Shown one piece after another: positions 43,790 to 53,686 of a stretch of 64,000 nucleotides of DNA (position 1 is its first letter; every line of letters begins with the position of its first letter). The stretch comes from Hemileia vastatrix (taxonomy: Eukaryota; Basidiomycota; Pucciniomycetes; Pucciniales; Zaghouaniaceae), in contig JASXTE010000008.1 in assembly GCA_030280995.1 (NCBI GenBank), positions 9,739,712-9,803,711 of the forward strand, given 5' to 3'. The notes beneath the pieces are model-generated. The model made no database searches. It was not told the DNA's origin and saw only the letters and a list, made by a program, of their open reading frames with translations. A program made the translations under genes and the position numbers.

Positions 43790-44939
43790 TTTCTCTTACC
43801 TTATCAATCCTATTGACCAGCTCCCTATTGATTTTAAATGAACGTCCAAAATGTGTTAATTATTCATAGGATTCTAAGCCAGGTGGTGCTTTAGTTGTCT
43901 GGTGATTTTGAATATTCAAATACCAAATTTCTGCAATTATTCCATTTCCTGTTCAAAATTCAATAATGCATCAATGGTCTGGAAAGTATAGACCATGGCC
44001 TTTTGTAGATGAGGAGGGTTAGGGGATAGGAAGACCAGTTTTTGGATTAATGTATGAGAATATTCCAAATGTGAGTGAGTTGAGATCGCTTTTATCCATG
44101 TTAATTTTGCTATAAAAACCAACAAAGGTTACCATGACATTAGAAGCAAGAATATCATCATCAACAAGTTTTAGCCATTCTACATCTGTCCAATTAGGAA
44201 TTCTAAACTGTTTTTCCAATTGATTATTATATTCAAAAGCATATTGATTTAGATTCTTTAATTGATGAGCTAAAAAATGGCTGAATGTTGACAAGGAGTC
44301 CCATTTTTTTAAATCTTCTTTCATTTTTTGGGCAGTAAGATCTTGGACTAAAGAATAAATACCTGTAAAAAGAAGAATAAATTTTTTTATATTCATTCAT
44401 CTATAAATAAGCTTACCAAGTGAAAAACCTTTGTCATATCCTGGCCTCCAACCAATACCATACATGAAATCTCCAAGAATATTTTTGTTTGATAAAGGTT
44501 GACAAGCTAAGGCCATTTGATACAGATTCAATATAAGATCTGATAAATTTTGAAATGTTTCATTTGTATTTTCTTCAAATTAGTGAATCTCAAAAATAAA
44601 TTGAAGTTAGAAAGAATTAGAAACAACAGCATTTTTTTATTTATTTCCAGTCTTATCTTCTTCATTGTTACTTGATTTTTGCTTTTTATTGGTTATAGGC
44701 TCAGGAAAAAAAATTATATTTTCAGGTAGTTTTTTCAGTTAAGTTTTTTTTTGTAAGAATCTAGTTTTGAAGTAACTGAAGCCAGTTGAACTGCCAATAA
44801 ATTTGGAACAAAATTGTTTTTCTCGTATGTAATTTCTACTGTGACCAGGTTTTGAAAGAGATGATATTGAAGAAAGCAAAGAAAGAGAAGATGAAGATAT
44901 TGAAGTAAGCAAAAAAAGGGATGAGTTCGAGGAAGACAT
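43790..44939 (-). pseudogene. Tet/JBP-like dioxygenase relic (H4)
   Basis: Homologue of the H2 relic. The serine-rich start is at Met 44939 (MSSSNSSLFLLTSISSSS). LNLYQMALACQPLSNKN and MYGIGWRPGYDKGFSLG lie at ~44425-44550, a clear family signature. The intron is about 44365-44415. Then comes an open stretch 44019-44396 with WDSLSTFSHFLAHQLKNLN, VGFYSKINMDKSDLNS and LTFGIFSYINPKTGLPIP. The H-x-D iron site reads N-M-D here, so the first iron ligand is lost. After a stop at 44019, KGHGLYFPDH, NHQTTKAPPGLES and LTHFGRSFKI follow in broken frames. As in H2, the TR-x-G arginine is histidine. Confidence 0.72.
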
Positions 44940-45380
44940 TTCTTTATTTTTATATGAGACTAGATTCTCAGTCATTTTTTCCAAAGAAAAAATTAAATAA
45001 AATTGGATGAAATTGGATGAAACTTACCTAAAAAGCTTTCAGCCTGTATATCCCCAGGACTGATTAAAAATTGCTTATAAGTTATGTTAGACACATGAAT
45101 TATACATGGAAAAATAAATTAGAGTACACAAACAGTATACATAAGTAAAATTATGATAATACACAAAAAATGCCATTATAACATCTTATATACACGCATA
45201 TATCCACCTTTTATAAGTCTTATGTAATTAATATTTAGTTGAAATATGTTAGGGTAATCTTAAAAACCTTAAATATAAGGCTACATAAATTTTAAGTACA
45301 CTTAAAGCTGTTATTTTCATTGCTTTATGCAAAAAACAAGAAATGCACTTTATTTCACTTAAAAGTTGACTATATGCGCT

Positions 45381-46484
45381 ATGGTAAGGTAAACTCTTAC
45401 AGTCGCCTTGCTGTAAGCAGAATCCGGAGGAGATATGTGGATTTAGCTGAAAACCCCGTCCTTCCAATAAAAATAACAAAATGGGAATTCTAAATCACTA
45501 AGCTAACCAATCTACTTGGATCCGATTGATGAAAATTAGAAACTCTAAAATAATTAACGCTTATTGAGATTTAATGATTGTAGCTGTTGAGAAAAGAAAT
45601 ACTGATAACAACAATTAAGGTGTACCAGTGAAAGATCTGAAAAGATTGACTTTTATGTTTTTATATTAATTTAAATTTATATGAGACAGCAATAATCAAG
45701 TCCCAGCAATGAAGACCTTTCTAAAGATACCCTATATGAAGTGTGTTTTTAATTGTTGAATAGTATTTCTAAAATGTTAAATATAAAAAATATAAAGTTA
45801 TAAGGGTATTACAATTTATTTAATTTGTTGAGTAATAAAAAATGAGACCGTGGTGGTTAATGATTAAGCTGTATGATGTGTCCCCCCCCCTCAATTTCGA
45901 GTTTGAGAAGCGCTTAAGTATTCCTAGTCACGTGCCTAAGTTTTCCCCTCCAGAGCTCTTCCAGAGTCAATCCAGAGCCCGTACGGAGTCCGTATGGAGT
46001 CTGTCCGGACTTCCGGACTCAATTTAGAACCTTAAAACCATAATAAAAAATCTAGAAAAATTACACATAATAGAGCTACTTCCCCTTTACATACCAAACT
46101 AATTTTCGTAGTCTGCGCAGCTCTAATTACCCCGTGAAAATTCATCAAAGTTAAGTAATTTTTGAAAACGTAAATATTTCTATAATACTTTAAAATTTAT
46201 TTAAAAATATAAAAAAAATAGTAAAAATTCTGGGAAAATTTCCCAAGGTTCTTGAGTGACTTGACTTGATACTTATAAATTTTTCAGACCGTAAAAATAA
46301 GTTTTCTCCGTAAAATAAATTGTATTTGTGTAGGCATTCACTCGTGACCAATTTCTTCATATTTTAAACTCCAAAATAAATTAAATAAAACCCTTTTTAT
46401 AAAAAAAATAATAAGGCCAATCTTGCACGCCGTAATAACTCCATTTACATATTTAGGTGCCGTACTAAACTTTAGGCTACCACA
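45381..46484 (-). mobile_element. G1 3' LTR
   Basis: In the element's sense it begins TGTGGTAGCC (46484) and ends CTTACCAT (45381). Near its U5 end a 7-bp stem hairpin (CTTACAG...CTGTAAG, 45396-45417) is present. A short tandem of CGTACGGAGTC words lies near 45980-46015. The homologous 5' LTR is at 55067. Confidence 0.95.
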
Positions 46485-46495
46485 TCCTCCCTCCA
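46485..46495 (-). promoter_or_regulatory. G1 polypurine tract
   Basis: On the minus strand TTGGAGGGAGGA directly precedes the LTR start TGTGGTAGCC. This is the expected plus-strand DNA priming site. Confidence 0.8.
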
Positions 46496-47147
46496 ATTGA
46501 GAATGTCCCCATTCTTAAAACTTTGCATAAGTGGTTGAGCAATTCCAAAAGAATTATCTTTTCTAATAAAATAATTTGATAAATTTGTTTTAGCTGGTCT
46601 TCTTTTAAATCTTTATAATAAAAACGTTCTTTCTTTTTCTCTGGCTTGATATAACATAAAATAATATAAATCTTGTGATGATTCCACTACTGAGAGCAAG
46701 TTTCGAATCCCTTCAGACTCCCATATACCAGTCTTCCTTCTTGTCACAGCATTGAGAGAGTGGATCTTCCTATGAGCCAAATACTCCTGATTCCAACCTC
46801 ATAGGGCCCCCCACTGAGCCGAATTCTATGATTCCAATCTCGCCATAAGGTCCTCCAAGCTTCACACCAAAAAAATGGCCTAACTATGAGGCACTAAAAA
46901 AAATCATTCCCTAAAATCCAACTACCATCCTAACTTCTGATTCCTTCATCACAATTTTCAAACTTTGCTATACAGCAAACCCATAAAATACTTTTGCCAG
47001 GCTTCCAATAATAATATTAACTTTAGACCATGTTAAAGCGCCACAAATTTTACCTAATTAACCATTATGCTTTCTTTAGCATCATCACCACCTAAAGTTT
47101 TAACCTCCTAAAGCTATCAGCACCCAATTCCAGAAATAATTGAATAA

Positions 47148-49300
47148 CCAGTTTAGAGTCTTAGTGGACAGTGATAAATTAAAAGATTGAATTGAGTTAT
47201 CCAAACAAGATTGACATTCCAGTTTAAAGTCTTGGTGGACCAAACATATAATCGATTGCCAGTTTATGGTCTTGGTGGACCAAAGATCGTTTAGGTGCAT
47301 AAATAACTTGAAATATTCCTAAGTAAGGCCTAGGCTTGACCAAAGATTGAATAAATTTGATAATCCAGTTTTAATGTCATAGTGGACCAAACATTTGATC
47401 GACAAGTAATCCAGTATAAGGCCATAGTGGTCCAACGAATGTTGAATTATCCTGCAGATATTAATTTTCTAGTTTAAAGTCATAGTGGACTAAACAATGA
47501 ATGAACTACCAGTTTAAAGTCATGGTGGACCAAACATTTGATCGATAAGAAATCCAGTTTAAGGTCATGGTGGACCAACACTTGATAATAGTCCAGTTTA
47601 AGGTCTTGGTGGACCTAACATTTGATAACACTCCAGTTTAAGGTCTTGGTGGACCTAACATTTGATTGATAAAATTAAAAAATAAAAATAAATCCGTCTC
47701 CAAAAATATCCATAAAATCTTGAACATCCTTGAAATTCAGTTTAAAGTCTTGAAGGACTAACAGCTCCAATATAAAATCTTTAATGAAAGTCTTGAAATT
47801 TAGCCAGTTTAAAGTCTTGGAGGACTATCAGCTCTAAAATTCGTATGAAACCCTTAAGGAACGTCTTGAACAGTAGCCAGTTTAAAGTCTTGGAGGACTA
47901 ACAGATCCAAAATACGTATAAAAAAAAATCCTTAAGGAAAGTCTTGAACAGTAGCCAGTTTAAAGTCTTGGAGGACTAACAGATATCTTGAAGTAAAATC
48001 CCATTGGTATTGAGTTCTCCTAGACCCTGTTTCCTGTCTAAACTATATGAATAAACTAAAAAGAATGATTACTGAAAAATAAAACTAGGAAATATAATAA
48101 TAATTTTGATTTAATTAATTTTTTTTTTTTTTTTATTTTTATTATTTTTTTTATTTTTATTTTTTTATTTTATTTTTATTTTATAATTTAAATTTGTTTT
48201 TTTTTTTTATTTTATTTTATTTTATTTTTTTATTTTATTTTATTTTATTTTATTTTTATTTTTATTTTTATTTATTTTTATTTAATTTTAATTTTAATTT
48301 TGTTTTTAATTTAAAATAAAAGATTTTAGAAAAGATAGTTTTTGAAATAAAAGATAAAATTTAATTTTTAAAGAAAGATAAACGAATGTGAAAAGAAAGA
48401 TAAAAAAGTAATAAAAATTTTTAAAATAAAATTTTAAAAGATGCCCCCCCGCCATTTGATGAGCCGTACCCTCGACATCATACCCACATCCAAGTGCAAC
48501 TTGATGTGGTTACACAATTTTGAGAAATTGAAAAGAAAATAAAATAAATGAAAGTTTTTAGAAGATAATTTTTATAATGATGATCACTGGGTGGGCTCCC
48601 TCCAATTTATAAAAATGATTAGAGACCACCAGTGAGCATCACCTTTACAATAATTCATAATATATATTAAAGAAAAGAAATCACAATCTAACATAAAAAA
48701 AATCAAAAACAAAATAAAATAAAAGAAATCTTGAATCCGGCGTTGAGAGCGGTGTCTCTTGATTCGTTCCAGTTTATAGTCTTAGTGGACTTCCTAAAAT
48801 TAAAAGACAAAGCCAGGATTCAACTAGAAACAGGGAAAATTTTGGAAACAAACATTATGGGGTAATTGTGTATAGAGCAGCCAGCACATCAATTACCCCC
48901 ACACTTGCCAATATTAAATTAAGAAGGTTCCCCTGTGAACACTTCTTCCAATAAATTTTAAAAATTTTCCAACACTATCTTCACCCATATTTTAAGAATT
49001 TTAAGTTTTCGAAAATTTCAAAGAAGGTCTTCTTGCATTTCGTTAAGTTTCATTACAGTTTAGTTGTCCATATAATTTCATAAATGTCATAGTTTATCCT
49101 CATTGCGGAGGAATCCATAAAGTTTCATTGATATCATAGTTTATCCTCATTGCGGAGGAATCCATAAAATTTCGTAGATATCATAGTTTATCCTCATTTC
49201 GGAGGTATAGATTTAATAAAAGTCATTAAAATTGTAGTTTATCCTCATTTCGGAGTTGATAAAATTTAAGAAATTTCATAGTTTATCCTCATTGCGGAGG
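47148..49300 (-). repeat. Hairpin-motif array in the G1 3' noncoding region
   Basis: About 20 copies of a 22-25 nt word. On the plus strand it reads (C)AGTTTA, one or two bases, a 4-nt arm, a 6-nt loop and the complementary arm. Series 1, at about 47149-47660: GGTC TTGGTG GACC or AGTC ATAGTG GACT. Series 2, at about 47742-47980 and 48770: AGTC TTGGAG GACT or AGTC TTAGTG GACT. Series 3, at about 49090, 49137, 49184, 49233 and 49278: CCTC ATTGCG GAGG. The motif also occurs in pol (50934, 50991, 52992, 53098, 53142, 53247, 53292, 53659). Spacers between copies vary. Confidence 0.9.
48118..48300. repeat. TTTTA/TTTAT low-complexity tract
   Basis: Nearly pure T with single A (TTTTATTTTATTTTA), inside the G1 3' noncoding region. 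On the transcript strand it is an A-rich stretch. No gene. Confidence 0.9.
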
Positions 49301-52300
49301 AAGACTTCGGCACTCCTGGTGCCTCTAGGATAGAACCGTTTCACTTGATCGGCAGCTACCCTCTTCTTCAATACTACTCCATCCAACTCTTCTAGCACAT
49401 ATGAACCGCCGGAAACTTGCTCCCTGATTTTATACGGTCCATTCCACCTATCTGCAAACATCTTTCCCCACTGACTTTCCAAACTCCTATTATACACCAG
49501 GACCATATCTCCTGGGTTCAAAGGTTTCCTTAATCGATGTGCCAACCGCTTATCCCAATATCTAACTGATTGATTTCGGATCTTCATCATCCGCGAATAT
49601 GCCTTTTCTAAATATTCTTCTTTCTTTTCTAGCTGCATCATTCTTGCACACAATAATTCTTCAGTAGTTTTGACCGTGTCCCAGTCAACTCCAAGATATG
49701 ATTCAGCTTCTAAATCAACCGGTAAAACTGCTTTCTGTCCAAAAACAAGTTCATAAGGTGAAAATCCGGTCGTCCTTTTGGCAGTGATTCGATCAGCAAA
49801 TAAAACTAAAGGTAAATAGTGCCTCCACTTTTCGGCACTTGTCCCACACATTTTAACTAAAGCATCCTTAATAACTTGATGCCCTCTTTCAACCATGCCT
49901 TCAGCTTCAGGATAATATGGGGTTGCTACCCTAACCTTTGATCCAACTTTCAATACGGCCTCTTTAAACTCTGTCCCAAATTCAGGACCTCCATCTACCG
50001 TCACCAACTTCATCACCCCATACCTATATACCCAATTATTCAAAAAAAAATCTGCCACATTTTTGGCAGTTAAATTAATAAGAGGCGCTGCCTCTACCCA
50101 ACCAGATAAATCATCTCTGGCCACAATTAAATATTTATACCGTCCCTCTTTTATATGAACGGCATCTAAACTAACTCTTCCAAAGAGCGTATATTCACCG
50201 GTCGCGCGTCCAGGTTCTTTTGGCCTTAAATAACTTCGTCTTTGACATTCTTCGCATGACTGAACCCACTGTTTAACAGCCATCTTCATGCCAGGCCACC
50301 AAAATCGATCAGAAATTCTTCTAAATGTTTCTCCAACGCCTCTATGCCCAAGATCTTCATGCAGTGATTTCAAAACTAATTCTTGCCCCTTCTGTTGAGT
50401 TATAACTACTTGAGGATTTGGATACCTCCTCCTCATTAAACGTCGACCAGATAGGTAAAACGTAGATGACTTCCTCTTGATAGCCACCCATTCATCATCT
50501 TCACAATCTTCTGGCCTCTCTAAAGTCAACAAATATTTGACTAACAAAAAATAAAAACCAGTCTGACCCCAGACTTCATCTTGAAAATTGATTAATATAA
50601 CATCAATAGGGACTTCTCTATCACCAATATCACCTGCACATGAATGAGCCAATAATCGTTGACCCCTAAATAAATCTTTAATCGAGCTATGTCGACGTTT
50701 TTCTTCTGAACCTTTGGATCCTTCGAAAACCGTATTCAAAAATACCTCTTTCTCTTTATCCACCTTTTTATTTAAATTCTCTAATTCTCCAACATATACA
50801 CCATTCCTTAATTTACTACTATCCCACACTACCAATCCATCTTCCTCTACATACACCACATCTTCTTCTACCTCCTCTCTGCCGAATTTATCTACACCTT
50901 TTCCAACACCTTTATTAACATAAAAACTATTTTCCAGTTTATCCTCTTGGTGGAGGTCATCATCACCATAATCTAAACACAATAGTCCTGCAAGTTTAAC
51001 CTCATGGGGGAGGTATGGAAAGTCTTCAGCTCCTTTAGTGCTGGCTTTGATAATAGGTATATCTTCATCGAACTCTTCTGAGTCTGAATCTTCTTCAGTG
51101 GGTGGTCTCCTTGATAAACCATCTGGCATAGTAAAAGTTTTGCCAGGCTTATGAACTAAATCGAACGAAAAATGTTGAATAAAAGCTACCCATCTCGTCA
51201 TGGGTGCGTTCGGTAAACTTGGGGAATTAATAATCTGGATTAACGATTTCGCATCCACTTGCAACTCAAAATGTTGCCCCCACAAAATATGCTGAAGTTT
51301 CTTCAGTATTTTTGCCACACCACATAATTCCAATTTTGGTTGAGAATATCTTGATTCGACCTCAGTAAATACTACAGATTCATACCTAACTGGCCTGATG
51401 TAACCAGCTTTATCCATCTGAGACAAAACCGCCCCAGCTGCAACCTGACTTGAATCAACTGCTAAATAAATTCTACCAGCATCTTTTCCATAATCTAACT
51501 TGTGCAGGACTAAATCCTTCCCCACAACCTCTTTCAACTTCACAAACGCCTTCTCACACTCTTCATCCCACTCCCAGTCTGCATCCTTTCTCGTTAACCG
51601 TCTCAATGGAGCTGCCAATGAAGAAAAGTCCTTGATAAACATTCTAACATATACGCAAACGCCTAAAAACCCTCTAACTTCGGTCGTATTCTTGGGTCTT
51701 GGCCAGGACTGAATTTTGTTAACTTTCTTCTTGGACATAATCCTACCCTCTCTACATACCACATGGCCTAATATTTCTAAGGCTGGCACACAACATGAAA
51801 ATTTTGAACCTGAAATAGTTAAACCAGCCTCTTCAATTCGAAACAAGATTCTTTCTAAAGTAATTGCAAACTCCCAAATGAATTTGCGTATCCCGGGATT
51901 CTCTTCCAACACCTGGTTATCATAGTCGGTTGTTGGTCCCTTAATTCCTCCATCATCTATAAAGATTCCAGCATATTGTGGAATTTCATCTTGAAGGATC
52001 CAAGCCATCTGAGCTTGATAAACTGCAACCGAATTTGTTGCTCCTTGAGGTAATCTTGTTAACTGTAAACGTCCAAGTGGCGTATCGAATGTAGTGAGAG
52101 GCCTTGAGTCCGGATGTAACTCTCTCTCATCATATCCACCCGTAATATCTCCTAAACCATAACACACTCTCCCTGCAAACGCTTCAACAAACTCCTCAGC
52201 ACTAGGCGGTATCCCAGCATCCTTTATTGTAACCCTATTTAATTCCCTAAGATCATGAACAACTCTAAGCTTGCCATTCGGTTTCTTGATACAAAATACC

Positions 52301-53673
52301 GGACTAGAATAACTTGATGTTGATTGCTCATACAGTCCAGTGCGTATCCGTTCTCTGACAACTTCAATATAGGCTTCTTTCAATGCAGCTGGAATAGGAA
52401 TCGGTTTCTGCTGCCACGGTTCATGACATACCACAGGAATCTTGTAAGGCTCCCCATAGGAATGCTTCAACACACCCCTCTCCTCTTCTACAAAAGCAAT
52501 GGCCTTCTCTCGCTTGACCATCACATCCAACAACAACTTCTTCTCTTCTCCAGACAACCAACCATCAGGTCCAAAATTAACAACACCCAGTCTCTCAAAA
52601 GTGATTCTTGACGTCTCAGAAAATTCAGGCGGATTCTTTACCAAGGGACTTTCATAAGGATCTCTTGATAACCTTGGTCTTCTCAAAGGTGGATTTAATT
52701 CAGCAGGTAGCGGTTCATTAATAGGTCGAACTTTATTTGCTACTTTCTTATATTTGGCTGCGTCCACATCTAAATAAGCTTGAGGTAAATCATTTACTTT
52801 TGTATCGCCATTAAAACTTTCATCAAATGAATCTTCTTCATCGCCAGAATCAGAATAAGAAAAATTAGAAAAATATTTTATTTCATTTTTAAATTTTACC
52901 CTTTTCTCCTTTCCCTCGTCTAATTTATAAACAGATTTTCCAAAACCTTTGCTTCCCTTATCCAACAGTAAATCACCCGTAAAGAAAGTTGGCAGTTTAA
53001 CCTCTTGCTGGAGGACCGGAATTGAATTTTCACAAAAATTATTTTTTTGGGTTTTAATTATACTGAGATTTTTTATCGGATTTTGATGTGATTTTTGCAG
53101 TTTACCCTCTTGCTGGAGGTCCGTGATAGAAGGAGATAATTGCAGTTTAACCTCTTGCTGGAGGTCCGGAAATGAATTTTCACAAAAATTATTTTTTTGT
53201 GTTTTACTTATACTGAGATTTTTTATTGAGTTTTGACGAGTTAATTGCAGTTTACCCTCTTGCTGGAGGTCCGTGATAGAAGGAGATAATTGCAGTTTAA
53301 CCTCTTGCTGGAGGTCACAAAACATACCCTTCCAATTTTTATCCAACCTAATTTGGCCCATGTTGCCTTTTTTACCATTTTTAAATTTAATAGAAAAACA
53401 GGGTAAATCCAATAAACATATAGAAAATTCCAAAACGTATTTGCACTCCAAAGTAATATTAACAGAAAATAATTGAGAATCCACTTGAATTATCTCCAAG
53501 TGAGCTGACCTATTGCAATCCGGGATCTCATCCTGAGGAGAGATTACAACATTAGAGTGATCAGCCCCTGCTACCCCAAAAAATGAGGGCCTCCATAATA
53601 ACTTGAATCCTGAATAAATTGAAGACATAACAATAAAAGAAATTTCAGCCGAGTTTAGGTAGTTTATCCTCAT
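49276..53673 (-). CDS. G1 pol polyprotein (RT, RNase H, integrase)
   Basis: 1465-residue open frame that copies and integrates the element. The N-terminal ~340 residues have no recognised fold and hold tandem DLQQEVKLQLSPSIT / DLQQEGKLQ repeats encoded by the hairpin motif. Reverse transcriptase: GKLRVVHDLRELNRVT (~470), LTRLPQGATNSVAVYQ, catalytic FIDDGG (~572). RNase H: LAVDSSQVAAGAVLSQ (~738) and LQVDAKSLIQII. Linker with acidic tract. Integrase: zinc-finger HEDLGHRG...CEECQRR (~1108), then D in SLDAVHIK (~1170), D in TVDGGPEF (~1228) and E in EAEGMVERG (~1258). No D-T/S-G protease is visible. The start at 53673 is the first Met, 10 nt after the gag stop and in another frame, so reinitiation is likely. 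No stop inside: probably functional. Confidence 0.93.
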   Translation of the reverse strand: MRINYLNSAEISFIVMSSIYSGFKLLWRPSFFGVAGADHSNVVISPQDEIPDCNRSAHLEIIQVDSQLFSVNITLECKYVLEFSICLLDLPCFSIKFKNGKKGNMGQIRLDKNWKGMFCDLQQEVKLQLSPSITDLQQEGKLQLTRQNSIKNLSISKTQKNNFCENSFPDLQQEVKLQLSPSITDLQQEGKLQKSHQNPIKNLSIIKTQKNNFCENSIPVLQQEVKLPTFFTGDLLLDKGSKGFGKSVYKLDEGKEKRVKFKNEIKYFSNFSYSDSGDEEDSFDESFNGDTKVNDLPQAYLDVDAAKYKKVANKVRPINEPLPAELNPPLRRPRLSRDPYESPLVKNPPEFSETSRITFERLGVVNFGPDGWLSGEEKKLLLDVMVKREKAIAFVEEERGVLKHSYGEPYKIPVVCHEPWQQKPIPIPAALKEAYIEVVRERIRTGLYEQSTSSYSSPVFCIKKPNGKLRVVHDLRELNRVTIKDAGIPPSAEEFVEAFAGRVCYGLGDITGGYDERELHPDSRPLTTFDTPLGRLQLTRLPQGATNSVAVYQAQMAWILQDEIPQYAGIFIDDGGIKGPTTDYDNQVLEENPGIRKFIWEFAITLERILFRIEEAGLTISGSKFSCCVPALEILGHVVCREGRIMSKKKVNKIQSWPRPKNTTEVRGFLGVCVYVRMFIKDFSSLAAPLRRLTRKDADWEWDEECEKAFVKLKEVVGKDLVLHKLDYGKDAGRIYLAVDSSQVAAGAVLSQMDKAGYIRPVRYESVVFTEVESRYSQPKLELCGVAKILKKLQHILWGQHFELQVDAKSLIQIINSPSLPNAPMTRWVAFIQHFSFDLVHKPGKTFTMPDGLSRRPPTEEDSDSEEFDEDIPIIKASTKGAEDFPYLPHEVKLAGLLCLDYGDDDLHQEDKLENSFYVNKGVGKGVDKFGREEVEEDVVYVEEDGLVVWDSSKLRNGVYVGELENLNKKVDKEKEVFLNTVFEGSKGSEEKRRHSSIKDLFRGQRLLAHSCAGDIGDREVPIDVILINFQDEVWGQTGFYFLLVKYLLTLERPEDCEDDEWVAIKRKSSTFYLSGRRLMRRRYPNPQVVITQQKGQELVLKSLHEDLGHRGVGETFRRISDRFWWPGMKMAVKQWVQSCEECQRRSYLRPKEPGRATGEYTLFGRVSLDAVHIKEGRYKYLIVARDDLSGWVEAAPLINLTAKNVADFFLNNWVYRYGVMKLVTVDGGPEFGTEFKEAVLKVGSKVRVATPYYPEAEGMVERGHQVIKDALVKMCGTSAEKWRHYLPLVLFADRITAKRTTGFSPYELVFGQKAVLPVDLEAESYLGVDWDTVKTTEELLCARMMQLEKKEEYLEKAYSRMMKIRNQSVRYWDKRLAHRLRKPLNPGDMVLVYNRSLESQWGKMFADRWNGPYKIREQVSGGSYVLEELDGVVLKKRVAADQVKRFYPRGTRSAEVFLRNEDKL

Positions 53674-53686
53674 TTCGGAGGAATTA
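53671..53686 (-). promoter_or_regulatory. gag stop / pol start junction with hairpin
   Basis: On the transcript strand TAA (gag stop) is followed by TTCCTCCGAA and then the ATG of pol. CCTC CGAAAT GAGG ATAAACT spans the start: the A and T of the ATG are the last two loop bases and its G is the first base of the 3' arm. Known: some gypsy elements separate gag and pol by frameshift or reinitiation. Inferred: the hairpin helps reinitiation. Confidence 0.65.

Larger units (their letters stand above)
40671..45036 (-). mobile_element. H4: truncated composite Harbinger-like element
   Basis: The SANT-side end AGGGGGTATCAATGTTGACT starts at 40671, preceded by AAT. Reading rightward come a SANT gene (+), GC-rich hairpins and a Tet-like gene (-). 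This is the mirror image of the right half of H2, with the same tail-to-tail order. Beyond the Tet-like start the element is cut at 45036 by repeat copy B. The transposase and second end are not found at 58157 onward. Confidence 0.72.

Noticed and set aside
45249..45479. ORF MLFLLEGRGF... in the LTR (also 54920-55165)
   Set aside because: Present in both LTR edges and running into unrelated flanks, so the shared part is LTR sequence; possibly an upstream ORF but not supported as a gene.
52810..52860. D-S-G in pol (SYSDSGDEEDSF) as the protease active site
   Set aside because: It lies in an acidic low-complexity stretch without the hydrophobic strands that flank retropepsin active sites.
50714..53476. 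Plus-strand ORFs across G1 pol
   Set aside because: Shadows of the 1465-residue pol frame; composition is the reverse complement of acidic and serine-rich coding DNA.
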